Of a DNA stretch of 39,611 nucleotides, positions 1-9,060 are shown one piece after another. Under the pieces are notes generated by a model. It did not search any database, had not been told where the DNA came from, and saw only the letters and a list, made by a program, of their open reading frames with translations. A program made the translations under genes and the position numbers. The stretch is from Paracoccaceae bacterium (GTDB lineage: Bacteria > Pseudomonadota > Alphaproteobacteria > Rhodobacterales > Rhodobacteraceae): positions 1 to 39,611 of the forward strand of contig JAHDDY010000027.1 of assembly GCA_020629115.1 (NCBI GenBank). Reading direction: 5' to 3'. How positions within the stretch are numbered: the first letter of the stretch is position 1; each line of letters opens with the position of its first letter.

Positions 1-201
1 TTTCAAAGCAGTAAGGCAGAAACACCGTACCTCGTCAATGGGTCCTGAGCCTAGGAGCCTCGACGATCGGCGCCTTCGACAAGAATACGGCCCGCCTGCG
101 CCAGCGGGTCATCCCTGCGAGCGGCCACCCTTCCCCGATGCGGTTGTGGGACGCCTGACGACTTGGTTTAGTCGGACGTACCAGAAACCGAATCATCGTC
201 C

Positions 202-208
202 AGGGGAG
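202..208 (+). promoter_or_regulatory. Ribosome binding site of tmm, in a geneless 5' stretch
   Basis: AGGGGAG lies seven bases before the ATG at 216 and fixes the start of the monooxygenase. The rest of positions 1-201 holds no gene I can support. A loose inverted repeat (CTTGGTTT near 162-169 against AAACCGAA near 185-192) sits just upstream and could be an operator, but its arms match imperfectly and no clear -10 box follows it. Confidence 0.6.
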
Positions 209-215
209 TTCATCC

Positions 216-1559
216 ATGACCAAGAGAGTCGCCATCATCGGCGCCGGTCCTTCCGGTCTCGCCCAGCTCCGCGCCTTCCAGTCCGTCAGGGAGAAAGGGG
301 CCGAGATACCCGAGATCGTCTGCTACGAGAAGCAGGACGACTGGGGCGGTCTCTGGAAGTATTCCTGGCGAACGGGGCTGGACGAGTACGGTGAGCCGGT
401 CCACGGCTCGATGTACCGCTATCTTTGGTCGAACGGCCCGAAGGAGGGCCTCGAATTCGCCGATTACGGCTTCGAGGAGCATTTCGGCAAGCCCATCGCC
501 TCCTTCCCGCCCCGTGCCGTCCTGTTCGACTATATCGAGGGCCGAGTGAAGAAGGCGGGCGTGCGCGACTGGATCAGGTTCAACCATCCCGTCCGCCGCG
601 TCGAATACAACGACGAGACCGGCCAGTTCCGCATGGTCGTGCAGGATCAGGTGAACGACCGCGAGGTCATCGACCATGTCGACCACGTCATCTGCGCGAG
701 CGGCCATTTCTCGACGCCCAACGTCCCCGAATATCCCGGCTTCGACAGCTTTCCGGGCCGCGTGCTCCACGCGCACGACTTCCGCGACGCGGTGGAGTTC
801 TCGGGGCGCGACATCCTCATCCTCGGCACCAGCTATTCGGCAGAGGATATCGGCTCGCAATGCTGGAAATACGGCTGCAAGTCCGTCACCGTCGCCCACC
901 GCACCGCGCCCATGGGCTACGACTGGCCCGAGAACTGGCAGGAAGTGCCCAGGCTGGAGCGGATGGAGGGGCGCACGGCCCATTTCAGGGACGGCACCAG
1001 CAAGGAGATCGACGCGATCATCCTGTGCACCGGCTACCAGCACCATTTCCCCTTCATGGAGGACGCCCTGCGCCTGCGCACGGCCAACCGCCTCGCCTCG
1101 GCCGACCTCTACAAGGGCGTCGCCTTCGTGCCGAACCCGAAGCTGTTCTACCTCGGGATGCAGGACCAGTGGTACACGTTCAACATGTTCGACGCGCAGG
1201 CATGGTGGGCGCGCGATGTCATCCTGGGCCGCATCGCCCTGCCCGACGAGGCGACCATGCGCGCTGACGTCGAGGACCGCGTGGCGCGCGAGGATGCCAT
1301 CGAGGACGATTACGGCGCGATCCGCTACCAGGGGGCCTATACCGAGGAGCTGATGGCCGAGACCGACTATCCCGGCTTCGACGTGGAGGCTGCCAATCAG
1401 GCGTTCTTCGAGTGGAAGAAGAACAAGAAGAAGGGCATCATGGACTTCCGCAACCACGGCCACGTCTCGCCCCTGACCAGCACCAAGGCCCCGCCGCACC
1501 ATACCCCGTGGAAGGACGCGCTGGACGATTCGCTGGAGAGCTACCTCCAGACGGGATGA
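216..1559 (+). CDS. tmm: Flavin-containing monooxygenase, trimethylamine monooxygenase type
   Basis: Predicted cytoplasmic FAD- and NADPH-dependent enzyme of 447 residues that oxidises trimethylamine to trimethylamine N-oxide. The N-terminus carries the FAD-binding GAGPSG motif (residues 9-14). The FMO signature FxGxxxHxxxF is at 179-189 ([11 protein letters not shown]). The NADPH-binding segment [10 protein letters not shown] begins at residue 204 and includes Tyr207, a residue I recall as functionally important in characterised marine Tmm proteins. The stretch after it, ending in [11 protein letters not shown], is also typical of bacterial Tmm rather than of general FMOs. Length matches the family. 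The downstream Nudix gene follows after 49 bases on the same strand. The usual pathway partner tdm (TMAO demethylase) is not in the window, so the fate of the product is not visible here. A related amine N- or S-oxidising FMO is the main alternative. Confidence 0.88.
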   Translation: MTKRVAIIGAGPSGLAQLRAFQSVREKGAEIPEIVCYEKQDDWGGLWKYSWRTGLDEYGEPVHGSMYRYLWSNGPKEGLEFADYGFEEHFGKPIASFPPRAVLFDYIEGRVKKAGVRDWIRFNHPVRRVEYNDETGQFRMVVQDQVNDREVIDHVDHVICASGHFSTPNVPEYPGFDSFPGRVLHAHDFRDAVEFSGRDILILGTSYSAEDIGSQCWKYGCKSVTVAHRTAPMGYDWPENWQEVPRLERMEGRTAHFRDGTSKEIDAIILCTGYQHHFPFMEDALRLRTANRLASADLYKGVAFVPNPKLFYLGMQDQWYTFNMFDAQAWWARDVILGRIALPDEATMRADVEDRVAREDAIEDDYGAIRYQGAYTEELMAETDYPGFDVEAANQAFFEWKKNKKKGIMDFRNHGHVSPLTSTKAPPHHTPWKDALDDSLESYLQTG

Positions 1560-1608
1560 GCCGCCTTCCGGCCCGAACGAGGATGACGCAGAGAAGGGAA
1601 TCACCCGC

Positions 1609-2205
1609 ATGAGTATTGCCGACCGCGTCCGGGTCGATGACGTGACCGTCCTCAGCGACGACTGGTACGTCCTGCGCAAGGCGTCCTTCGCCTATCGCCG
1701 GTCGGACGGAACGTGGCAGGACCAGACGCGCGAGAGCTACGACCGGGGCGACGGTGCGGCCATGCTCCTCTACGATCCGGACCGGCGTACGGTGATCCTC
1801 GTCCGCCAGTTCCGGTATCCGGCCTTCGCCAACGGCCATGACGACCTGATGATCGAGGTGCCCGCCGGGCTGCTCGATGCCGCCGCCCCCGAGGAGCGCA
1901 TCCGTGCGGAGGTCGAGGAGGAGACGGGCTATCGCGTGCGCGACGTCGCGTTCCTGTGGGATGCGTTCATGAGTCCCGGCGCGGTGACGGAGCGCCTGTT
2001 CTTCTTCGCGGGGCGCTACGACCCCGCCGACCGCATCGACGCGGGCGGCGGCAAGGCGGGCGAAGGCGAGGACATCGAGGTCCTGGAGGTGCCGTTCGAC
2101 GCGGCGATGGCCATGATCGCGGATGGGCGCATCCGGGACGCGAAGACCATCATGCTACTCCAGCACGCCGCGCTTCATCTCCTCCCGAGCGAGGCGCGCG
2201 GCTGA
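1609..2205 (+). CDS. Nudix hydrolase, GDP-mannose/ADP-sugar pyrophosphatase (NudK-like)
   Basis: Protein of 198 residues that should hydrolyse a nucleoside diphosphate sugar to a sugar phosphate and NMP with Mg2+. The Nudix box spans about residues 87-108. Its core reads AEVEEETGY, so Ala100 replaces the Arg of the consensus REUxEExGU; E. coli NudK, as I recall it, also lacks this Arg. The preceding VILVRQFRYPAF segment, AFMSPGAVTE and the late EDIEVLEVPF motif are all NudK/NudF features, and the GGGK insertion near 145 resembles NudK. It follows tmm on the same strand by 49 bases and may be cotranscribed, though no functional link is obvious. Its stop lies three bases from the stop of the convergent DUF1989 gene. 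The exact substrate cannot be set from sequence. Confidence 0.8.
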   Translation: MSIADRVRVDDVTVLSDDWYVLRKASFAYRRSDGTWQDQTRESYDRGDGAAMLLYDPDRRTVILVRQFRYPAFANGHDDLMIEVPAGLLDAAAPEERIRAEVEEETGYRVRDVAFLWDAFMSPGAVTERLFFFAGRYDPADRIDAGGGKAGEGEDIEVLEVPFDAAMAMIADGRIRDAKTIMLLQHAALHLLPSEARG

Positions 2206-2208
2206 CCG

Positions 2209-3078
2209 TCATGTCCCATGGCTGCGGTCGTAGGCGTTCGGCGGCGGTGGCGTCCATCCGGCTTCGGCGAGGGCGTCGTTCGTCGGCTCGTACAGTTCCA
2301 CGAGCAGCGGGTGGCACGGGGCAGTGTCGCTGCTGTGCGCATCGCCACAGGCCCCGCCGGGACAGGCGGAGAGACCCCCGATCAGGTCGATCTCGGCGAA
2401 GAATTCGAGGTGGTCGCCGGGCCTGACCGGCGTCTCCTTCATAAAATACTGCTGCGTATCGCGAGTGAAGCCGGTGCACATGAAGACGTTGAGCACGTCA
2501 TGCACATGCGCCTCGATCTCGCGCGGAGGTGCGCCCATCCGCTCGGCCAGAGCGCGGGCGAGGTTGCTGTGGCAGCAGTGGTGGTACGGTTCGCCTTGCA
2601 GGAGCATCGCGGTATAGGGGTCGCAGCGCGTGCCGATGACGTCATGCACCCCGCCGCCGAAATCGTCGTAGCCGTACCAGTCGAGCGTATCGTCCACCAC
2701 GGTCGCCATGGGGCGCAGCGTCGGAAAGCTGCTCCACAGCCGGTCGCCGGGTCCGACATGCGTGCCATGCAGCGCGCGGGTCTTGCCGGCGTAGAAGCGC
2801 TCGGACAGATCGGCAGCGTTCCAGAGGTTCAGGTCCCCGACCTGCGGTCCCTCCACGCTCACGATGCGGAAGAACGTGCCTGCCGGGACCTCGAAGAGCC
2901 GTCCCTCGCGCGCGGGGACGCGCACCTCCCCCGTCTTGCGCGCCCCCTCCCGCGCCCGCGCGTAGAGCGGCAGGTCGGCGGGGGGCAGCGTATCGACGGG
3001 ATAGCAGACGACCGGCTCGACCGCGCGCCGGGCGGCGGCATCGGTGGGGGCGGAATGGCGGGGGGCGGCGAGTTTCAT
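2209..3078 (-). CDS. DUF1989 family protein (urea carboxylase-associated / carboxyguanidine deiminase-like)
   Basis: Protein of 289 residues of the DUF1989 family. Some members, found next to urea carboxylases, act as carboxyguanidine deiminase subunits in guanidine breakdown; others have no known role. Visible family features are VGDLNLWN, the Cys-containing GTRCDPY, the HHCCH cluster, VLNVFMCTGF and the PGDHLEFFAEIDL strand followed by a Cys-rich SACPGGACGD segment. The Cys and His residues suggest a metal site. Neither urea carboxylase nor a partner DUF1989 subunit lies nearby, so carboxyguanidine activity is only a possibility. The start overlaps the end of the rhodanese gene by four bases (ATGA), making it the last gene of a coupled set behind the UbiH-type hydroxylase. 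No guanidine riboswitch-like structure was noticed upstream. Confidence 0.75.
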   Translation of the reverse strand: MKLAAPRHSAPTDAAARRAVEPVVCYPVDTLPPADLPLYARAREGARKTGEVRVPAREGRLFEVPAGTFFRIVSVEGPQVGDLNLWNAADLSERFYAGKTRALHGTHVGPGDRLWSSFPTLRPMATVVDDTLDWYGYDDFGGGVHDVIGTRCDPYTAMLLQGEPYHHCCHSNLARALAERMGAPPREIEAHVHDVLNVFMCTGFTRDTQQYFMKETPVRPGDHLEFFAEIDLIGGLSACPGGACGDAHSSDTAPCHPLLVELYEPTNDALAEAGWTPPPPNAYDRSHGT

Positions 3079-3470
3079 GCGCCGCGCGCGGGTTTTTCGA
3101 CCGTCGCGCCCCCCGCCTTCTTCCAGCCGCCGATCCCGCTGACGATATGGCTGACGTTCTCCAGCCCCATCTCCTGCGCCGTCCTGGCCGAGAGCGCCGA
3201 GCGCCAGCCGGACGCGCAGTAGAAGACGAAGCGGTCGTCGCTTCGGAACCGCTCCTTCGCGTAGGGGCTGTCGGGGTCGATCCAGAATTCGAGCATCCCG
3301 CGCGGGCAGTGGAACGCGCCGTCGATCATGCCCTCGCGCTCCAGCTCGCGCGGGTCGCGCAGATCGACGAAGGTGACGCCGTCCTGCCCGTGAAGGGCCA
3401 TCGCCTCCTCCGCCGTCAGCGTCTCGACTACGGCATTCGCCGCCGCCACCATGTCCGCCACCCGCTTCAT
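3075..3470 (-). CDS. Single-domain rhodanese-like protein
   Basis: Small cytoplasmic protein of 131 residues, the size of a single rhodanese domain. The active-site loop reads CASGWRS, with the candidate persulfide-forming Cys at residue 85. Upstream are FVDLRDPRELE, the usual CH2A-like signature, and HCPRGMLEFW. The family transfers sulfane sulfur, but acceptors vary and cannot be told from sequence. The gene overlaps the hydroxylase before it and the DUF1989 gene after it, each by ATGA, so all three are probably translated from one message. Confidence 0.85.
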   Translation of the reverse strand: MKRVADMVAAANAVVETLTAEEAMALHGQDGVTFVDLRDPRELEREGMIDGAFHCPRGMLEFWIDPDSPYAKERFRSDDRFVFYCASGWRSALSARTAQEMGLENVSHIVSGIGGWKKAGGATVEKPARGA

Positions 3471-4699
3471 CGCGCGCTCCCCTGCATGACCCTGGGCAGG
3501 CCGGGGGTCATCCCCGCCGCCTGCCGCATAAAGACCCGCCGCAACGGGCCGATGCGGCCCACCGCCGCGATCCCGATATCGCGCGCCAGGCGCAGTGGCG
3601 CAAGATCATTCGAGAAGAGGCGGTTGAGCGTGTCCATGCCCAGCGCCATGGCCGTGTTGTCGAAGCGCCGCCACCGCTCGTAGCGGCTCAGCACGTTCAG
3701 ATCCCCGATATCCTCGCCCCGCCGCACGGCGTCGCCCAGCGTCTCGGCGAGGGCCGCGGCGTCCTTGAAGCCGAGGTTGAGGCCCTGCCCCGCGATGGGA
3801 TGCACCCCGTGCGCCGCGTCCCCGACCAGCGCGAGGCGGGGTTTGGCGTAGTCATGCGCCAGCGAGAGGGACACCGGATAGGACCAGCGCGGTCCCGTCA
3901 CGCGTACCGCGCCGAGGAACGCCCCGAAGCGCCGCGCGACCTCCGCCTCGAAGCGCGCGTCGTCCAGCGCCATGGCGGTCTCGGCTATCGCCGTTCGCTC
4001 CGTCCAGACCAGCGACGAGCGGTTGCCCGTCAGCGGCAGGATGGCGAAGGGGCCGGAAGGGAGGAAGTATTCGTGCGCGACGCCCCGGTGCGGCCTGTCG
4101 TGCTCGACGGTGCAGACGATGCCCGCCTGCCCGTAGTCCCAGCCGGTATAGCGCACCCCGGCGGCCTGCGCGATGCGCGAGCGGCGGCCGTCGCAGGCGA
4201 CGACCAGCCGCGCCCCGTGCGTCCCGCCGTCCTCCAGATGCAGCGTCGCCCATCCGGGGGTGTAGGCGACCCGTTCGACCCGGACGGGCGCGACATGCGT
4301 GATGGCGTCCTCCTCCGACACGCGGTCATAGAGCGCGCGGCGCAGGTGCCGGTTTTCGACCAGCGTGCCGAACGGCTCGTCCCCGACCTCCCGGTGGTCG
4401 AAATGCAGGAAGAGCGGCGAGGCCCCGTCCGAGACGCGCCCGTCGCTGACGAGAATGTCCGAAATCGGCTGCGCATCGTCCGCGACCCGCTCCCAGACGC
4501 CCAGGGCGCGCAGCATGGCCCGCGACCCGGCGGCGATGGCCGTCGCGCGCCCGTCGAAGGCGTCGTCGCGGCGCGTCTCGACCGGCGCGGCGTCGAAGAC
4601 GCGGACCGTCAGCCCCTCGCGCGCCAGCGCCAGCGCCAGCCCGGCCCCGTTCAACCCGCCGCCGACGATGGCGACATCCGTCGTGTCGTTCTTGCTCAT
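3467..4699 (-). CDS. UbiH/COQ6 family FAD-dependent hydroxylase
   Basis: FAD monooxygenase of 410 residues, probably one of the ring hydroxylases of ubiquinone synthesis acting at the inner membrane. The N-terminal dinucleotide motif is VGGGLNGAG. The DG motif appears as VACDGRRSRIAQAAG, and the FAD/ribityl motif as LVGDAAHGVHPIAGQGLN. This pattern is the UbiH/UbiF/UbiI/COQ6 signature; which ring position it hydroxylates cannot be read. I start it at the ATG at 4699, because the 45 residues available upstream are low in similarity to the family and precede the normal FAD-binding strand. Its stop overlaps the rhodanese start by four bases. Confidence 0.85.
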   Translation of the reverse strand: MSKNDTTDVAIVGGGLNGAGLALALAREGLTVRVFDAAPVETRRDDAFDGRATAIAAGSRAMLRALGVWERVADDAQPISDILVSDGRVSDGASPLFLHFDHREVGDEPFGTLVENRHLRRALYDRVSEEDAITHVAPVRVERVAYTPGWATLHLEDGGTHGARLVVACDGRRSRIAQAAGVRYTGWDYGQAGIVCTVEHDRPHRGVAHEYFLPSGPFAILPLTGNRSSLVWTERTAIAETAMALDDARFEAEVARRFGAFLGAVRVTGPRWSYPVSLSLAHDYAKPRLALVGDAAHGVHPIAGQGLNLGFKDAAALAETLGDAVRRGEDIGDLNVLSRYERWRRFDNTAMALGMDTLNRLFSNDLAPLRLARDIGIAAVGRIGPLRRVFMRQAAGMTPGLPRVMQGSAR

Positions 4700-4751
4700 G
4701 CCCGAGAGATGGACCGGGAACCCGCCCCTGTCGAGGGCGAGAATGCCGCGC

Positions 4752-5726
4752 TCACAGGCCGAGTTCGCGCATGTAGGCGTCGATGCGCAGGTCGTGCCAC
4801 GCCTCCGGCCCGTGGGTGCCGTGAAACCCCACATGCCCGCCCTTGCGGGTCAGCGTCAGGGCGACGTTGCCGGGGAGCGAATCGCGCAGGGCGTGGTAGG
4901 GCGCGGGCGGAATCCACGGGTCGTCCTCGGCATGGACCAGCAGCAGCGGGTGGCGGATATGCGGGATCATCTGCTGACCCGCCGTCGCCTCGTAATAGGT
5001 CGCCGCGTCCGGGTAGCCATGGAGCGGGGCGGTGGCCGCGTCGTCCACGGCGAGGATGGTCCGCGCCGCGTCCAGATCGGCGCGCATTTCCGGCGTCAGG
5101 ACATCGCGCTGGCGGTAGGCCTTCTTCATCTGGCTGATGAAGGCCCAAGAATAGATCGCGTTGCGCCCGAGCATCAATTGCCGCGCCGCCTGCATCGGGT
5201 CGATGGGCACGGACACCGTCGCCGCGCCGCGGATATCGTCGCGGTCCGCCGCATGGGGCAGGGTATTGAGCACCACGCTCCCCCCCAAAGAGATGCCGAC
5301 GAGGAAGACGCCCTCGGGCGCGTCCGGGGCCAGACCGTCGAGCACGTCGAGCACGTCGCGCCAGCATCCGGCGTAGTAGAACCGCGTCGCGTATTTCCGC
5401 GCCGGGCCGGCCCCGCGCAGGTTGAGCCGCAGGACCCGGCGTCCGCGCGCGAGGTGAAACCGCGCGCTCTCCCACATGTAGGCGGAATGATCGCAGCCCA
5501 TCAGCCCGTGGATCAGCACCACCAGCGGCCCCGAACCGCCCCCTTCCGGCGTGTCGAGCCGCCCCAGCATCCGGTCGCCCGTCCCGTCGGACAGCGCGAA
5601 GAGCCGGTCCTCCGTGGTGCCCGGCAGGGGACGCAGGCGGTGGACGAGGCGGTTGCGCAGGGTCTGCAGGTCGCCGCCCCACCAGGGAAAGCGCGGGACG
5701 AAGGGAGGGAGATCGGGGTCGCTCAT
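4752..5726 (-). CDS. Alpha/beta hydrolase, YheT family
   Basis: Protein of 324 residues with the alpha/beta-hydrolase fold, matching the YheT (COG0429) group. It shows the oxyanion strand LVVLIHGLMG, the nucleophile elbow VGISLGGS, an acid segment HAEDDPWIPP and the late His in KGGHVGFHG, giving a complete Ser-Asp-His triad. The N-terminal motif WWGGDLQTLRNRL is diagnostic of YheT, whose substrates are unknown (a carboxylesterase role is usual). The ATG at 5726 was chosen over one 18 codons upstream because family similarity begins at PPFVPRFPWWGG. It lies 67 bases after betA and 52 before the hydroxylase on the same strand. Confidence 0.85.
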   Translation of the reverse strand: MSDPDLPPFVPRFPWWGGDLQTLRNRLVHRLRPLPGTTEDRLFALSDGTGDRMLGRLDTPEGGGSGPLVVLIHGLMGCDHSAYMWESARFHLARGRRVLRLNLRGAGPARKYATRFYYAGCWRDVLDVLDGLAPDAPEGVFLVGISLGGSVVLNTLPHAADRDDIRGAATVSVPIDPMQAARQLMLGRNAIYSWAFISQMKKAYRQRDVLTPEMRADLDAARTILAVDDAATAPLHGYPDAATYYEATAGQQMIPHIRHPLLLVHAEDDPWIPPAPYHALRDSLPGNVALTLTRKGGHVGFHGTHGPEAWHDLRIDAYMRELGL

Positions 5727-5793
5727 CGGGTGTATCGTCCGCTCGTGGCCATGCCGCCTCCGACGTAGCCCCGTCCGCACCCCGCGACAACCC

Positions 5794-7461
5794 TTACCGC
5801 GCCGACTCCCGCCAGCGCGGGTTGATCCACGGCTCGGCGTTCGAGGGGGGCAGCATCGGCCCGCCGAGGATGTGATCGGCGGCCTTCTCCCCGACCATGA
5901 TCGAAGGCGCGTTCAGGTTGCCGTAGGGAATGCGCGGAAAGATCGAGCTGTCGGCGACGCGCAGGGCCTCCACCCCGATGACCCGGCATTCGGGATCGAC
6001 CACGGCGGCCGCGTCGTCCCGCCGACCCATCCGCACCGTGCCGCAGGGGTGATAGGCGCTCTCGGCATGTTCGCGGATGAAGGCGTCCAGCTCGTCGTCC
6101 GACCGCGCGCCCTCCCCCGGCTGGATCTCCTTGCCGGCATAGGGCGCAAAGGCGGGCTGGGCGAAGATCTCGCGGGTCAGGCGGATGCAACGGCGGAAAT
6201 CGACCCAGTCCGCCTCGTGGCTCATGTAGTTGAACAGGATCGAGGGCGCGGCCTTCGGATCGGCGGAGGTCAGCGCGACCCGCCCGCGCGACGGCGAGCG
6301 CATGGGGCCGACATGCGCCTGGAAGCCGTGGCCCTCGGCGGCGGCGCGCCCGTCGTAGCGGACGGCGATGGGCAGGAAGTGGAACTGGATATCCGGGTAG
6401 TCCACCCCCGGCTTCGAGCGCACGAAGGCGCAGCTCTCGAAGTTGTTGCTCGCGCCGATGCCCGTCCTGGTCAGCAGCCACCGCGCCCCGACCGTCGCCT
6501 TGCCGAGGAGGTTCCAGTAGCGGTAGAGCGTGATCGGCAGGCGCGCGGCCTGCTGGATGTACAGCTCCAGATGGTCCTGAAGGTTCGCGCCCACGCCGGG
6601 GCGGTCGGCGACGACGCCGATGCCGTGTTCGGCCAGATGCGCGGCGGGGCCGATGCCGCTGAGCATCAGCAGCTTGGGCGAGTTGATGGACGAGGCGCAG
6701 AGGATGACCTCCCGCCGGGCGCGCACGACCGAGACGCGCCCGCCCCGCTCGATCTCGACCCCCGTCGCGCGGCCTTCCTCGATGACGATGCGGCGGGCGA
6801 GGCAGCGGTGGATCGCGCAGTTGGGCCGCCTGAGCGCGCCGCGCAGGTAGGCGTTGGCGACCGACCAGCGCCGCCCCTTCCAGACCGTCTGCTCGAAGGG
6901 ACCGAAGCCCTCGCCCTTCTCGCCGTTGTAGTCGTCGGTCGTCTCGAACCCGGCCTGCTCGCCCGCGCGGACGAACGCCTCGAAGAGCGGATTGCTGCGC
7001 GGGCCGCGGGTGACGTGGAGCGGGCCGTCCGTGCCGCGCCACGCCGGATCGCCACCATGGCCGCCGGAATGCCAGTGCTCCATCCGCTTGAAGTAGGGCA
7101 GCACGTCGGCATAGGCCCAGCCGTCCGCCCCGCTCTCGGCCCAGTGGTCGAAATCCTTCGCATGGCCGCGCACGTACACCATGCCGTTGATCGAGGACGA
7201 CCCGCCGATGACCTTGCCGCGCGGACAGGGCAGCCGCCGCCCACCGAGATGCGGCTCCGGGTCGGACCAGTAGCCCCAGTCGTAGCGGCGCATGTTCATC
7301 GGATAGGACAGCGCGCCCGGCATCTGGATGAACGGCCCCGCATCCGTGCCGCCGTGTTCCAGCACCAGCACCGAATGCGCCCCGCTCTCCGACAGCCGCG
7401 CGGCGAGCGCACCCCCGGCGGAGCCGGAGCCGACGATGACGAAATCCGCTTCCATGATCAT
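5794..7461 (-). CDS. betA: Choline dehydrogenase (GMC oxidoreductase)
   Basis: FAD enzyme of 555 residues, predicted to oxidise choline to betaine aldehyde, the first step of glycine betaine synthesis. The FAD-binding motif GSGSAG is at residues 11-16. The GMC signature [18 protein letters not shown] follows. The catalytic His is in HPCGTVRMG near 471, with the second active-site region [10 protein letters not shown] near 513-522. The segment [16 protein letters not shown] and the surrounding text match BetA better than other GMC enzymes. The usual partners betB, betI and betC are absent from the window. No convincing ribosome binding site precedes either possible ATG (7461 or 7455), which is odd for this gene set. 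Other GMC alcohol dehydrogenases are the alternative. Confidence 0.85.
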   Translation of the reverse strand: MIMEADFVIVGSGSAGGALAARLSESGAHSVLVLEHGGTDAGPFIQMPGALSYPMNMRRYDWGYWSDPEPHLGGRRLPCPRGKVIGGSSSINGMVYVRGHAKDFDHWAESGADGWAYADVLPYFKRMEHWHSGGHGGDPAWRGTDGPLHVTRGPRSNPLFEAFVRAGEQAGFETTDDYNGEKGEGFGPFEQTVWKGRRWSVANAYLRGALRRPNCAIHRCLARRIVIEEGRATGVEIERGGRVSVVRARREVILCASSINSPKLLMLSGIGPAAHLAEHGIGVVADRPGVGANLQDHLELYIQQAARLPITLYRYWNLLGKATVGARWLLTRTGIGASNNFESCAFVRSKPGVDYPDIQFHFLPIAVRYDGRAAAEGHGFQAHVGPMRSPSRGRVALTSADPKAAPSILFNYMSHEADWVDFRRCIRLTREIFAQPAFAPYAGKEIQPGEGARSDDELDAFIREHAESAYHPCGTVRMGRRDDAAAVVDPECRVIGVEALRVADSSIFPRIPYGNLNAPSIMVGEKAADHILGGPMLPPSNAEPWINPRWRESAR

Positions 7462-7474
7462 GAGTTAGACAATA

Positions 7475-7504
7475 CGGTCGCCCCCTTCCACCGGGAGGCG
7501 ACCG
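7475..7504 (-). terminator. Hairpin between the 472-residue ORF and betA
   Basis: CGGTCGCC and GGCGACCG form a perfect eight-base stem around a 14-base loop that can pair a little further. On the minus strand it sits 38 bases after the stop of the 472-residue gene and just before the betA start, followed by TATTG rather than a real T-run. It may be a weak terminator, or a leader structure controlling betA, which lacks a visible ribosome binding site. Confidence 0.35.
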
Positions 7505-7542
7505 CTTGCCGACCGTTCGCGACGCTCCGTCGGGCTACAGGA

Positions 7543-8961
7543 TCAGCCCTGCGCGGAGCGGCGGTCGAGATTAAAGAACACGTCGCCCGGCGCATCCGGC
7601 CCGATAGCGTCCGCCACGCCGAACCCGCGGCTGACATCGACCGGTCCACGCCGGGCATCGATATCGCGGGAGATCGCCTCGGGTACCGCAAAGGACGATC
7701 CGACGGCGAAGGCCGACGCCGTACCGAAGTCTAGGCCGTTGACGACGCCCGGTGCCTGCACGTCCGCGTCGAGCGCGCTGCCGAGCGGCGTGATCGGCGC
7801 ATCGGGACGGGGCGGGGCAACAGGCGCATCGGGTTCTGCATCGCCGGGCTGGAACTGCTCGTTCGTCAGTACATCGGCATTGGTCGCCTGCACGGTGCGG
7901 AAGCTGCCCCCGCCTTGATCGTTGAACCCGTCGAGCAGGTTGAGCGGATCGTAAGTGCCCTGCTGGTTGCTGCCGGCATGGAAAATGTCGGTTCCTTGTG
8001 CCAGCAGCGACTTGTAGGCGTCGAACGTGCCCGCCGCGCCATGAGCGAAGCGCTCGAACGCGCTCGCATCCTCGGACGGCTGTGCCGAATAGCGGTCGAT
8101 GACGAAATCGACGATCCCGCGCTTCTCCTCGTTGGTGAAGGTGAAACCGTTCTCAAGATCCCGGGGCGTGACCGTGCCACCATTGATAGGGGCGCGCCCG
8201 TTATCGACACGCTCCTCGTTATAGCGTGCGACGAGCAAGCTAGTGGCCGCGTTGGACGCCGTTTCCGGCGTCAGACCGACGGAGCTGCTCAGGTAGTCGT
8301 AAGGGCCATTCTTCTCGGCGCTCTCGACGATGGCCGCCGCCGTGTCGGCGATGGACTCGCTCGTTCCGGATGCGCCAGCGTCGAACTCGTCGATATCGAC
8401 GAGGGTGCCGTCCGGTCCCTGCTGGGCCTCGATCACATCCTTCACAGTCGCGCCGTGGCCGACCGTCGGGGCAGGTCCGTCCGGGTCGGCAGCACCGAAA
8501 GTACCGTCATCGGGCGCGTCGAAGCCAAAATCGAGGATGGCGATGCGGGGCTTCTCGCCATTGGCGAACGGGCCGCCGGACACTCCGGCGGGGGCCTCCG
8601 CGTCGCCCGAAGATACGGACGTCGCGTCGCTTTCGGAAGCCGGGGGCGCGATAGGGGCCGATGCGGACGGGCCCGGGGCGGGAGCGACGTCCACGGTGTC
8701 CACGTTCACCGAAGGGGCAAACGCGCTCGGGCGAGCGATGGGGTTGTCTGCGCGGGACGACAGCTTTCCACCTTGGCCCGCATCGCCGCGATACACGTCA
8801 ATGGCGTTGACGTTGACGGGCTTCGACAGCGAGGGAGCAGGCGATGCCTCATTCCGGGACGATCCATCGCCCGCTGCCGGTGCGGACTTACGATACGCCG
8901 CCTCCATCGCAGATGTGGTATCGCTTGTTGAAGCGGTAGTATTCGCGCCGGTTACCTGCAT
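7543..8961 (-). CDS. Unrecognised 472-residue protein with subtilase-like motif order
   Basis: I do not recognise this protein as a named family. Residues 1-135 are low-complexity (Ala, Ser, Pro, Asp rich) and contain two related copies of a short motif, VNVNAIDV at 49-56 and VNVDTVDV at 85-92. From about 137 the order of motifs resembles a subtilisin fold: AILDFGFD (Asp144), VGHG (His169), DYLSSSVG (222-229, like the substrate-binding strand), HAGSN (Asn332, oxyanion position) and GTASAFAVG (413-421), where a catalytic Ser would be expected. The last motif is not a clean GTSxAxP, so the enzyme may be inactive or unusual. There is no cysteine, signal peptide or membrane segment. The start has a good ribosome binding site (GGGACGGAG). 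It is followed by betA and preceded by livF, 99 bases away, with no evident functional link to either. Confidence 0.6.
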   Translation of the reverse strand: MQVTGANTTASTSDTTSAMEAAYRKSAPAAGDGSSRNEASPAPSLSKPVNVNAIDVYRGDAGQGGKLSSRADNPIARPSAFAPSVNVDTVDVAPAPGPSASAPIAPPASESDATSVSSGDAEAPAGVSGGPFANGEKPRIAILDFGFDAPDDGTFGAADPDGPAPTVGHGATVKDVIEAQQGPDGTLVDIDEFDAGASGTSESIADTAAAIVESAEKNGPYDYLSSSVGLTPETASNAATSLLVARYNEERVDNGRAPINGGTVTPRDLENGFTFTNEEKRGIVDFVIDRYSAQPSEDASAFERFAHGAAGTFDAYKSLLAQGTDIFHAGSNQQGTYDPLNLLDGFNDQGGGSFRTVQATNADVLTNEQFQPGDAEPDAPVAPPRPDAPITPLGSALDADVQAPGVVNGLDFGTASAFAVGSSFAVPEAISRDIDARRGPVDVSRGFGVADAIGPDAPGDVFFNLDRRSAQG

Positions 8962-9060
8962 GATCTCCGTCCCTCGGTCAGCTCTTCCTGCGAGAGAACC
9001 GTCTCACAACGGTACATGAATGTAAACGATCATCCGCACAGGCACAGTACGAAAATGTGC

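Noticed and set aside
38-394. Plus-strand open frame overlapping the start of tmm
   Set aside because: It has no ribosome binding site or family similarity and runs in another frame into the clearly real tmm.
4700-4834. N-terminal extension of the UbiH-type hydroxylase to an ATG at 4834
   Set aside because: The extra 45 residues overlap the end of the YheT gene, lack similarity and precede the normal FAD-binding start.
5551-7734. Plus-strand open frame of 727 codons opposite betA
   Set aside because: It is an antisense shadow: betA and YheT on the other strand have complete catalytic motifs.
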